From contig CM034139.1 of assembly GCA_019914995.1 (NCBI GenBank), positions 7,108,461-7,172,460 of the forward strand: a DNA stretch of 64,000 bases, read 5' to 3'. The notes below the pieces were generated by a model. It ran no database searches and was not told the origin of the DNA. It worked only from the letters and a program-made list of their open reading frames with translations. The first letter of the stretch is position 1. Every line of letters begins with the position of its first letter. A program made the translations under genes and the position numbers. Positions 1-10,635 of this stretch are shown piece by piece. Source of the stretch: Acanthochlamys bracteata. Its lineage: Eukaryota; Streptophyta; Magnoliopsida; Pandanales; Velloziaceae.

Positions 1-3000
1 CAAAGCCGTGGTATGTCTTCTCACAACTTCTTATCTTTGCTTTGTCCTTGGATTCTTAATCATCTTTTGGCAACCTGCTTAGGATGTGGCTTTGTGAAGT
101 TCTCTTCCAGAGAAATGGCAATAGCAGCTATGACTGCCCTTAATGGAACTTATGTGATGAGAGTATGGCTTTTCACTTATTGGGTTTTCTAATATATTAG
201 CATTCGGTTCAGTTTCACTTAGCTATTTCATACTTCATAGGGGTGTGAGCAACCATTGATAGTACGTTTTGCTGATCCTAAAAGGCCTAGGCCAGGGGAA
301 TCTAGGTAAGTGATTAGCCAAGATGTACTTCTCATGCTTGCAAAGTTCAGTTAGTTTTCCATCATTGCATGACACAGCTACTAGTGTATTGTAATTTTAT
401 TGCATCCTTTCTCTATCGAAGTCATATTTTGAATGCCTTTCAGGGGCGGTCCTGCTTTTGGAGGCCCTGGTGTCGGTCCTCGGTCTCAACTACCATTTAG
501 CAACAGGTAATTGGAGTTCTTAATACAAGTTACTCTCTACAAAGAAAGAAATATCAGCATCTTTGATCCTGTTATTGAACGCATAATTTGTTTTTGGAAC
601 CAACTGCAATGTCTGAAGTTATCCTGCAATTTGGATAGTAGAATCAGCTTCCTGCAGTTGCTAATGTTTTTGAAGTTCTGAGAATGCTTCTTTTCTTGCA
701 TTTGAGGTCTTATCCTTTAGGGCTTTTTTTGGATCCATCCAGATGTCAATAGATTTTCTTTTCCCTTCTGTTTCTTTGTAATTTCTGCCCAGTTGTTGCA
801 GTAGAGAACTATTGTGACTATTTGAAATCATCTCTTACCATGCAACATCACTTGGTGTTGTTGGTCATGCACTTGGAAGCTTCATTTAGTTACCAATATT
901 TGAAGCACCCTTCTTTCTTTTGAATTTGCAAATATATCCTTTGAGATGTTTCCATTACATGAGTTATATTTACAACAGATGCTCTAGCGCATACAATTAT
1001 CCGCATGTGCTCTAATAATCATGCTTATTTACACAACTGGTCTTGAGACCGTCTCCTAGAAAATCTTCGTTTCATTCTTAGACAAGGGTGGTTGCTCTTC
1101 TCACTCAATGGAAAGAGTGATGAAATAAAATGAAATATCCCTTTCACCTTTATTTGACAATGATAAGGTTTTGTCATTACAGATCAACATCGACCTTTGG
1201 TGAACAAACAGGGGGGCACATGCCAGCGAATTCATGGCCTGCTGGCAATCCTGTGCCCAATGCTCCATCTTCTCAAGCTAATACTGAAGGATTTGGCAAT
1301 AATTTCTTGACACCTTCCACAGCAGCAGTATGCTCAATGAGACCTTGTAATTCCTTATTTTGCTTCTGTAGTTGTTATCTAACTTTTCCTTTTTCTCATT
1401 AATAGCTTGAAAATCTGGGGCTGCCTGGCGGTCCTGTGAATGGTTCTTTACCGGGCATCGCCGGAAAACCGTCATCAACTTCTCAGGTAGGTTACTGGTT
1501 TAAGATAGTGGTGTGCTTCTGATCCACTTGGATCCAAGATTTGCGATTGTGAATGCGAAGAACAGTTTGCTTATTTCATCTCTTTGTCTTTTGTGATTCC
1601 AAATTTGTGATTCAAAAATCTCTTTTGAAGGGTCTCCCTCCTGTGCCACAAATGCAAACAGTCAGCCAACAAATCTCTCCTGCACAAAAGACACTCACTT
1701 CCCCTCAGCAGCTACTTCCTCCTTTCCAACCGCAGCACAACCAACAAGCTTTGGGTTCACAGGCACAAACTTTTCGAGCTCCCATGCAAAGCTTTGGACA
1801 GCACCATGTCCCTCAATCTGTTGGCCTTTCATCAAGTCAAGCGATGCCATCACAGCAACTGGTTGGTCCCGGTAGCCAACTGTCTTCACAACAGCCTTCA
1901 ATTCACCCAAATGCCCCAAATAGTGCTCCGCAACCTCCTGTTGGAATGCAGCAGCATGGCATCCCAGGAGCTCCTAATCAACACCAGTTGCCTGCCTCTA
2001 CCATTCAGCAACTACCAATTCAACAATTGCCATCTCAGCTATCGCAGGCTCTGCTTCAACAGCAAGCACAAGCACTTCAGTCAAGCTTTCAGTCATCACA
2101 GCAGGCAATCTCTAAGCTTCAACAGCAGCTGCAGCTAATGCAGCAATCGAATATGAACCAACAGCAAGGCTCTCAGGCTAGCAAGCAACAGGTAGTATCG
2201 AGGTGCTACTGACTCCTTGTTATGCATAAAAATCTTTATGATGTTGTTTATTTGTAGCAATGTCTGGGCTTTATTATCAGTTTAAATATATTGTCTAGGG
2301 ACCTTGTCTGTAGCCTCATTGGGTATTTATTAGCTTCACTGGAGTCTCAGTATACTTACTGGTCTAACATGTCGTAAATGTGTATGCAGTCTCAATGGAC
2401 TGGAGGTGCTCCGCAGCCAGGCTCTAGCACTTCTATCAGTACCCCAGCTAATGTGATCCCAGCAACTGTGTCCACCACTTCACCTCCAGCAGCTACATGT
2501 CAGCTTGCGGCTCCTCTGACATGCAACTGGACAGAGCATACATCTCCTCAAGGATTCAAATATTACTACAATTGTGTTACTAAGGAAAGCAAGGTAAGAT
2601 TTTTTTTCTTTTTGTTTTTTTGGTATGACAAGTTTCAAGGCGAGTTTTTTCCCTTATTCTGGTGTAAGTATTCATTTCAGTAATTTTACAGTGGGAGAAA
2701 CCAGAGGACTTGACATTTTTTGAGCAGCAGCAGCAGCAAAAAATGTTTCTTTTGCAGCAGCAACAGCAAAAGCTTGCTGCTCAACAGCTCCAATTGCCTT
2801 CCCAGTCACAGCCTCACATGCAGATGCAGTCAAGCCAACAATCATCTCAAGTTCAACAAATTCCAGCCCAAATCCAACAGACTCCTGTGCAGCTGCAACA
2901 GACTCCAATACAAATGCAACAAACCCCACCCCAAATGCAACAAACTCCGCCCCAAATGCCAATGAATCAGCACGCACAGATACAATTTATGCAACCTTCT

Positions 3001-3470
3001 TTACCAGTCAGTATCACCTAACATTCTTCTTTGATAATCTTGGGATGTTTCTCTTTTCCTGATCTTTCATGACCACTAAATGCAGTATCAAGTCGCTGGT
3101 GGCCACCAGACTGTTCAAGTAAACCATTTTTGCAGATGAATCAATATTACTACGATCAATTTAGTTTAGTATTACCTTCACACTCCACCATCGTACTTGT
3201 GCCCTCTAATTGTTAGATTGTACTAGTGCTGGGAAACAGTGTTTGTTTCACTTGGCTGATATGCGTATGTATGTTTATTTTAGGACTTCAATTATGTGCA
3301 ACTGCAGACAAGAAGTTCAGGTGTTGACCATGCTCGCTCACAGGTGGGTAATATAAATCCTATCTGAGCTAGTCACTCCCGTTGATTGTTAGCAGTTCTC
3401 AGCTTGAGTCATCTTGTTGCTGTAGGGTGTCCAGTCTTCGCAAGAGTGGATGTGGAGAAACAAGCCTTAA
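1..3470 (+). CDS. FCA: Flowering time control protein FCA, 3' part (RRM2 to C-terminus)
   Basis: Nuclear RNA-binding protein that promotes flowering by favouring proximal polyadenylation of antisense transcripts at FLC. The gene enters from the left edge. Exons read as 1-10, 83-162, 241-305, 444-506, 1183-1327, 1406-1486, 1631-2191, 2390-2593, 2692-3006, 3086-3118, 3284-3343 and 3426-3470; all phases agree and give 553 codons plus TAA. The first exons carry the end of the second RRM (GCGFVKFSS, then PLIVRFADPKRP). A long Gln/Pro-rich region follows. The WW domain is split by the 2594-2691 intron (CNWTEHTSPQGFKYYYN, then WEKPED). The tail EWMWRNKP matches the family C-terminus. The exon at 3086 is only 33 nt. 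The 5' exons, RRM1 and the regulated intron 3 lie outside the window. Identity is secure from the RRM-WW order. Confidence 0.93.
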
Positions 3471-5084
3471 GGTACTTATCTCTTCTTTCTTATAACTCCT
3501 CTGGTAGTTTGGAAGGTTCAAGACTTCAAGGTGGTGTGATTCTGCTTTTTAAAACATTATTCTGCGCCAACATTTAAGAAAAAAAGGTATATAGTTAAGT
3601 ATTGTCAATTTCAATCGGCCAATTTTTTTTGAAAGTTGTACATATAAAGTAAATAAGGGTGCAGTCCGTAATTGCAAGAAGTATACTGTTTAGGATGCAA
3701 TCTGTAGTTGCAAGAAGTGTTTCTTAGTTAATATATAGTGTGCTTAGTCACAATTTTATGTTAAGTAGATGCTTTTAACTGTCTTTAAGTAAATGTATTT
3801 GAACTTTTGTCCGTGTTCATATTTACTGACTGTTGTCACCTGTGTCAATGTAGAATTCTAGATACTTGACTAGCTTTGCACTTTGAAGATATATTTGCAT
3901 TAAAAAATGGGAGAGCACTCGAAAGAGTTGCACTGAACGAGGTATGGTACTTAGGAAAAATGCCAAGGAGGACTTGCTCGATTTGTTTGGATCAAGAAGA
4001 GCTGGGCTTCAAGATGTAATCTGATACTAAAAGTATGTAAAATGATGCCGTTTATGTCTTGTATAAATGTCAAAAATCGTGTAGTAGATTTAGATGTGTA
4101 AACATGTATCCATGCCTATGTGCGGCCATTCCTTCTCAATTCCATGGGGTTAGAAAGAAGGATCAGTCAAGGTGTTACCCTACAGAGATTTTGCATAACG
4201 AAGGGAAACCACGTATTGAATTACATTATTCCCAAGCGGAAACAAAAGGAGAAAGTAGAGTCTCGTGTCTCTCAGTTTGCTCTGGTACTTATTCTGCAAA
4301 TAAAATATTTCCTAACTTCTTTTTAACTTTGCTGTACTTATGATGTGGCAAAAACTAGTTGGCTAAAATAGTGTTGCATAAGTGAATACTAACTGCTCTA
4401 GAATACGAGAAACGTAACAATGTCGAAGGGGATTTTAAATAAACGTTTTCTCGAATTCTAACAAACTGAAAAGATAAAAGCGTCTATGTAAGGCTCTACA
4501 ACATTCCCATACATCAAATACAACTATCCGTAGGACTTTAAAGTTGTCCCATGAATTATGAGCCTATCCAAGGGCTTTTAACGGGAGCCATTATTTTATT
4601 TCTCGTTCCCGCCAACAAAACTGTACATATAATTAAATAACACGTGATTGTACCTGTACCTATTCTATTCAGCTGTGGAATGTACGGTAGCTTCTTCAAT
4701 CAGCGTGAAGGACCTGTTCGTAAAAATGTCGCTGCAGGTTAACTGATAAGATGAACAACCATTTTTTTCAGTAAATCCCCTGAAATTGTACTAATTACAT
4801 GTTGACCGCAACTGGTTACTAAACGGTCAAAACTACGACTCTTTTTTCTGTCTTCTTCTACTGCTGTTTTTTTCCATCGCCGCGCTATGAAGTAATGCTT
4901 CACGTCACCACACCAACGAAGGCCTTCTTCTTCTCCTCCTCTCCCTCTTTCCTCGAAACTACGTGGTTCCGGTCACCGTCGCTCAACTCCTGTTCGCTCT
5001 ACCTTTAAATCAAAGTAAACCGAAACCGAATTGAATCGAACTAGAATGGACCGGGGTTTTCTGTGATGATCAAGATTGTCTCTG
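3471..5084. other. FCA 3'UTR and spacer to the next gene
   Basis: No gene was recognised. The stop codon is followed at once by a GT (AG|GTACTT), so a 3'UTR intron is possible. Transcript-like sequence runs to roughly 4050-4100. The open frames at 4059-4343 have no recognisable product. A G-box core CACGTG lies near 4640. The last 230 bases (about 4850-5084) are CT-rich and look like the leader of the receptor kinase gene. Confidence 0.5.
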
Positions 5085-8000
5085 ATGGCGTTGATTGTTC
5101 TTCTTGGTATGCTGCTGCTGATTTTGGGCAGTTTTCCTTTGGATCAGGTGTACGGGTTGGAGAAAAACGACATCTATAATAGTAGTAAGGATTGTGATGG
5201 GTCCGATCGGTTGGTGTTGGTGAAGTCTGTTGATGGTCATGCTTTTATTGTTAATGAGAAGAGAGTGTATGATCCTTTGATTTGTGAGGTTTTTAACAGG
5301 TTATTTGATAAAAATTGCTTATTGGGTCAACACGAGAAAGAAATTTGGGCGAGGATTAGATACAAGCACTGCGCCGGGGACTTCAGTCCTGGTAAAATTG
5401 CTAGCTATTCAGTGAAATTAAGTAATTTGTGAAATGCTTTGATTGTTTGTAGGATTTAATTGTTGGTTTGGTTTCATTTGATCGAAATTGCTTCTTTTTT
5501 CTGTTTATTGAATTGTATTTTCACCCAAACTTCTTAACTATAGAAGCATGATTGCAAGTTTCAAATACAAGCGTGAATGTCACTTCAACTTATTTGCACT
5601 AATCATAATGGGAATCGGTACTTATATAGTTTTCGTTCAGTTGCTTTCATGACATTTTCTAGTTATAATGCTTGATACTGTTGTAATGGGCGAGAGGATC
5701 TCAGACTCAGGAATCTATTAGATCATCGAGTGATTGCTGATCCCTCAACAGAAACATTCATAATCACTAAGATACCTGCAGGAGTCACTGGTTATTTTGG
5801 AAGACTTGAAAATAGCCCACCCACAAGCTTCTATAGTGCATATAATAAAAATAATTTGAGTTATGTTGCAATAGCTTTGTATGAGAGAATACAACACTGG
5901 TTTGTTTGATATGTTGTGATTTCTATGATGGTTAATGATTCATTTGCTGGTGATGTAGCAGATGTCACATTGAAAAATGTGCGAAAGCTTTTGCTTCAGC
6001 AATCTACAAGTGATTCAATTTTGAATCAGCTGGGTGGTGATGGTCAGGGGAAGGAAGAGCGCGCACTTAAAGATGGTTCCCCAAATGTGGTTGTAGCTTT
6101 GCCTGTAATGTTCCTTCTTTGTTGTGCTATGATGTGTCCATGCTTCCGCATTAAGAAAAAGGATACAATCGAGCAAGATGTTCTAGACAAAGAACTGAAA
6201 CAGGGTAATTTGTGCTTCCATCTTTTTTAAACTTTCGCAGTTTCACTTCTGCATTTTAAGTTGGTCTTTTCCCTTTTTCATATGAACAGTAATCACAACC
6301 ATCTCTAACTCTGTCATGTTTTATATAAATGTGTGATGTATTTTTAACTTCTGAGTTCTTTGAAATCATATTAGAGCATATTTCCGGCTAGCAGTATTTA
6401 GGGCTTTCTTTGACATCTTCATTTCATATATCTTTTGTCAAGTATCTGGGATGTGCAAGTTTGTATACTTTCTGCTGATAAACATTCTAGTGGATTTTGT
6501 AGTCTGGCAAAGTTGCCTAGCGACCATCATACTCTCAATATCATGAGCTAAGCACTGGTATAACTATTATGAATTTATCCGACACCCAAATATTGTTAAC
6601 CATGTATTTCTCCTTGGCATCTCAACTTCCAGCACTTCCTCCTCTTTAGAGAAAAGCATGCTATAGCATCAATAACAAGCTGCAAATCTTCTACCCTTCA
6701 ACAATTCCATGGGGACATAGGAAATGAGATTTTTGATAAGGATTTCTGACTGATTATTTTCCTATGACCCCTTTCTGACTTTGAAATTGTTCATTGTTAA
6801 ACTTCTTCCACCAGGACATCATTATTTCTCTATGTTACATGTGCAAGCCTCACTTATCATTTTTATCCTCGATCTGTCGAACCAGATATCTTAATAGACA
6901 CATTCCTGTACTACCAAAATTCTTTGATGTTATTACAAATTGGACATAATTGGGTGGGAGAATATCATGGAATTGCTAGGCAGAGCATTGACACAGCCAA
7001 TTTTTTTCTGCAATTTTGCCTAAAATTGTATGAGCTCCTCGCAAAATCAGTGGTTTGATATTGTCTTCAGTGGATTCTGTCTCTGAGGTCAGCTTGCATA
7101 CTGAAAGAGTCCCAGGAACACCCCTAAGAGTTCCTGCTAGCCCCCTAAGAGTACCTGCTAGTCCATCCAGATTTTCCTTGTCGCCGCAGTTGAATAGAGT
7201 GGGATCGGTACATCTCAGCATTAATGAGATCATAAAAGCTACTCATAGTTTCTCACCTTCAGTGAAGTTGGGGGAAGGTGGTTTTGGAGCAGTATACAAG
7301 GCGCAGTTGCAAGATGGTCAAATCGTTGCGGTAAAGCGGGCGAAGAAGGTAAACATCCTCTTTGGTTGACTAAACTAGGACATGCCTCCGAGTTATGTGC
7401 TTAATTATATGCTGTCAGAATTAGCAACTTTTAGTAGAAGCTGCTGAAAGTGACTTGTAGTCCTTTATGATAATAGAATTGGGTAATAGTATGTTGTTTG
7501 TTGTGGAGTTGGAGTTGCTAACTTCTTATTGCTCTTCTTAATTGATGTAATATGTCAGGTCAAATCACTGTATCTCTTCCTATACCTTTGGCTGATACTA
7601 AGTATTATGCAGGAGTATGTCTCATCCTTGAGAGATGAGTTCAGCAATGAAGTTCAGCTACTTGCAAAAATCGAACATCGGAATTTAGTGAAGCTCCTTG
7701 GTTACACGGATAAAGGAAATGAGCGTATTATAATCACCGAGTATGTTCCAAATGGTACCTTAAGGGAGCATCTAGATGGTGAGCTGCATGTTCCAGAACA
7801 ACACAAGAAGTATTTGGAATCCTAAATGTTCTCTATCAGCCTAGAGAATCCAAGATGTTGATTGTACCTAAGTGTAAACTGTTTGTACAACAGGTCATTA
7901 CGGGAGGATTTTGGACTTTAACCAACGTCTAGAAGTAGCTATAGATGTTGCTCATGGTTTGACATATCTTCATCTGTATGCCGGTAAGTCTGCTGCAAGC

Positions 8001-8689
8001 AACAAGTTTTACTTGTTTCTGGCCTAGGTGTTATCTGATATGTCGTTTATCATTTTACAGAGAAGACGATCATTCACCGAGATGTTAAGTCATCAAACAT
8101 TCTTCTGACGGAGAACTACAGAGCCAAGGTGTCTGATTTTGGATTTGCACGGGTTGGCCCTGCAGCGGAGCAGACTCACATCTATACGAAAGTGAAAGGA
8201 ACAGCTGGATACCTTGATCCAGAGTACCTGAGAACCTATCAACTCACACCAAAGAGTGATGTTTATTCTTTCGGTATATTACTCTTAGAAATCATTTCAG
8301 GTCGGCGTCCTGTGGATTTGAAGAAGGAACCTAATGAAAGGGTCACAGTTAGATGGGTAAGCATCAATTTATAAGGATGACTCTAGCCGTTCTTTTTTCT
8401 TTTGGCACCTGACACTTTCACTGCTATAGGTTTTTTTTTTGTGCTCGACTTACCTCATTCAAATGGTACTTTACAGGCTTTTGACAGATTTAACGAAGGT
8501 GATTCGAGAGCTATCTTAGATCCGTTGTTGAATGAAGAAGTGGACCTGGATGTGCTGAACAATATTCTCAGCTTGGCATTTCAGTGTGCTGCACCTACAC
8601 GTAAAGAGAGACCGACGATGAAGGAGGTGGGAGAGCAGCTCTGGGAGATAAGAAAAGCCTACGGCAAGAGACGCAATAACCTTAAATAG
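5085..8689 (+). CDS. CRCK3: CRCK3-like calmodulin-binding receptor-like kinase
   Basis: Predicted membrane-anchored Ser/Thr kinase. In Arabidopsis CRCK3 acts below the MEKK1-MKK1/2-MPK4 cascade and is watched by the NLR SUMM2. ATG 5085 is chosen because it opens a hydrophobic signal peptide ([16 protein letters not shown]). Exons: 5085-5391, an uncertain second exon from 5695, then about 5962-6204 (membrane segment [19 protein letters not shown]), 7071-7348, 7613-7778, 7894-7983, 8061-8356 and 8477-8689. The juxtamembrane part holds repeated Ser-Pro units, followed by VHLSINEI. Kinase motifs seen are [30 protein letters not shown] and GYLDPEY. Kinase exons join in phase. The extracellular part is less certain because the donor of exon 2 could not be fixed; a sister CRCK is possible. 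Confidence 0.82.
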
Positions 8690-9127
8690 TTACCTACTAT
8701 ACTCATCTGTTATTCGAATCAAGCGTTCTTGTAAACAAAATCTTCGTTGTATGTATCTTTTTGCGTCCTTTCTCCGTATATTACATGATTGATGTTGTAC
8801 AGATTGCAATTTTGCAACCTTTGTTTGTTTGGCTCTGCCTGTCGTACACTTCCTTGAATGAAGTTTATTATTTGCTTTCTTATCTATAAAACATGGAATG
8901 ACAAATCTGTGTTAAATCCAAGTTTCAACTTATTCAGTTTTTGGCAACCATATTTTCTAAAAGCTGTGTTACGTTTTTTTTGGTATAGGAACAGTGGCAT
9001 GCGCCAAATTTAATAAAAGTACAAAAGCGTTTCTGACATAGGTAGTTATTTTTTGACGGTGGCATTTATCAGAAAATTTTCCTCCTCCGGCCTGCCTGCT
9101 GCGGAAGCTTTCGCTATTTTCGACTTA
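8690..9127. other. 3'UTR of the kinase gene and AT-rich spacer
   Basis: Probable 3'UTR and polyadenylation region of the receptor kinase, to about 8900. No gene is seen. A short TT-rich patch follows up to the MITE-like element. Confidence 0.4.
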
Positions 9128-9375
9128 GTGCGTGTTTAATTTGCAGATAAAGTGGATGAAGTAAAATTTTTAAAAATTAATTTAAAAAATAAAATTACAA
9201 ATTACAAATATTTAATAAAAAATAAAATTTTATATTAATTTAATATTTATAGTAAATTTTAACAGTAAATTTTAAAGAAAATTTTATTAACAAAAAAATT
9301 TTATTTTAATTTTATATGTATTTATATTAAAAATAAGTTTAAAAAAATGAGTTTAGGATGTTAGTAAATACGCAC
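9128..9375. mobile_element. MITE-like element with GTGCGTGTTTA inverted ends and TTA flanks
   Basis: An AT-rich island of 248 bp starts GTGCGTGTTTA and ends TAAATACGCAC, which are inverted repeats with one mismatch in 11. TTA stands directly outside both ends (9125-9127 and 9376-9378) and fits a 3-bp target duplication of the PIF/Harbinger type. There is no coding capacity. Related ends occur elsewhere in the window. Confidence 0.6.
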
Positions 9376-10635
9376 TTAATTAGCAAGAGTCATAATGGAA
9401 GGCAAAGTTAGTGACAGCTTTCCGTTAAGCGGGCTATAAGGCTATCAAGGAATGTCTGCAAATGTTTGTAAAAATATTTTTTTAAATCAAATTATTTTAG
9501 AAATTATTATTTTTAAAATAATAATAATAATTTACAGCATACATTTTTAAATTTTATTAAAAAATTATAAAAAATTTATTAGAAAATATAATATAAAATA
9601 TTAAAATAAAAATGAATGAATTCCCCAAATATCACCTTAAAAGTCAGGCCGAATAAAATTTTGCGTCTTACATCTTATTTTAAGTGGATTCCACAACGAA
9701 TATCCAGGGAGTGAATCATGAGAAGATATATACTCATCAAGATGCATTGAGAAATCTTTATCCTCCAGTGCTTTGTTTTGCTTATATATGTGTCCTGGTA
9801 ATGGGCTTGTGAAGTTCGTGATATTGCACTGCACGGTCACAGAGCCATGATGCAAACAGTGACGGTTTATGGCTGGACAAATTGTTTTAATAATGGTGGA
9901 CAAATAGTTGAAGCTATGTAGTTACGTAAGGTTTATGACTGTTTGATTAGAGTGGTTAAGTTATACTATGTACAGTTAGGTCTCTTACAGTTACAGCAGT
10001 TGTTCTTCTATTGCAGTCAGTACCCAGAAAATTGTCTAAGACTCTATTATGTTATAGAGAGTTATTCACAAATGTTATTACTATGGTGGACCACTGTGTT
10101 ACTCCAAGTAACTTGTATCACCAACAAGGGACGATACTTTACTAAACTATCGTAAGACCAGTAATACCAGCCTTTTAGCGCCTTGCTTAAAAGTTCGTCA
10201 CACATCAGCTATAATTTTCGTAAATTTTTAAAATAACAGGCAAAACTATCTCCTTTGTCTCACCAACACTACTACCAGCTGCTCAAGTATTGCAGAAAAT
10301 CAGTCACCTTGGCACAAGAGTTTGGGAGGTAAAGCATGCAGATCACTTTATATTCCTGCACTCGCCATAAACTGCAATAAAGTTAGGAAGCTGATGAACC
10401 ACCCAGTAAACTATGCGATAATTCATAGTGCCCCTTTACATCAATTTAGAAGTTGGTTATGGCAAATGTCACACCCGAAGGTTGCAAGTATTACTTTGTA
10501 GTTTGGAAGACTTGCGGTCCATTCACAGAAATTGAATACCATTGTACAAAATGGAAAAGCAAATAGCTGATGGAATTATCATACTTACCTTCTGCAGTCT
10601 GAAGATTGATTCTTGGAAAGTGCCTTTGTTAATTC
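9376..10635. other. Spacer downstream of PAP26; no recognised gene
   Basis: 9450-9620 is a further A/T-only stretch. An 88-codon open frame at 9637-9903 (-) and a 70-codon one at 9943-10155 (+) have ordinary base composition but no family I recognise and no clear splice signals; I do not call them genes. The right part includes the PAP26 3'UTR. Confidence 0.4.

Noticed and set aside
1695-2977. Minus-strand and frame-2 open frames over the FCA Gln-rich exons
   Set aside because: CAG/CAA repeats stay open in several frames; the spliced sense frame explains the region.
9637-10155. Two open frames of 88 and 70 codons downstream of PAP26
   Set aside because: No recognisable family, no splice context and a length expected by chance.
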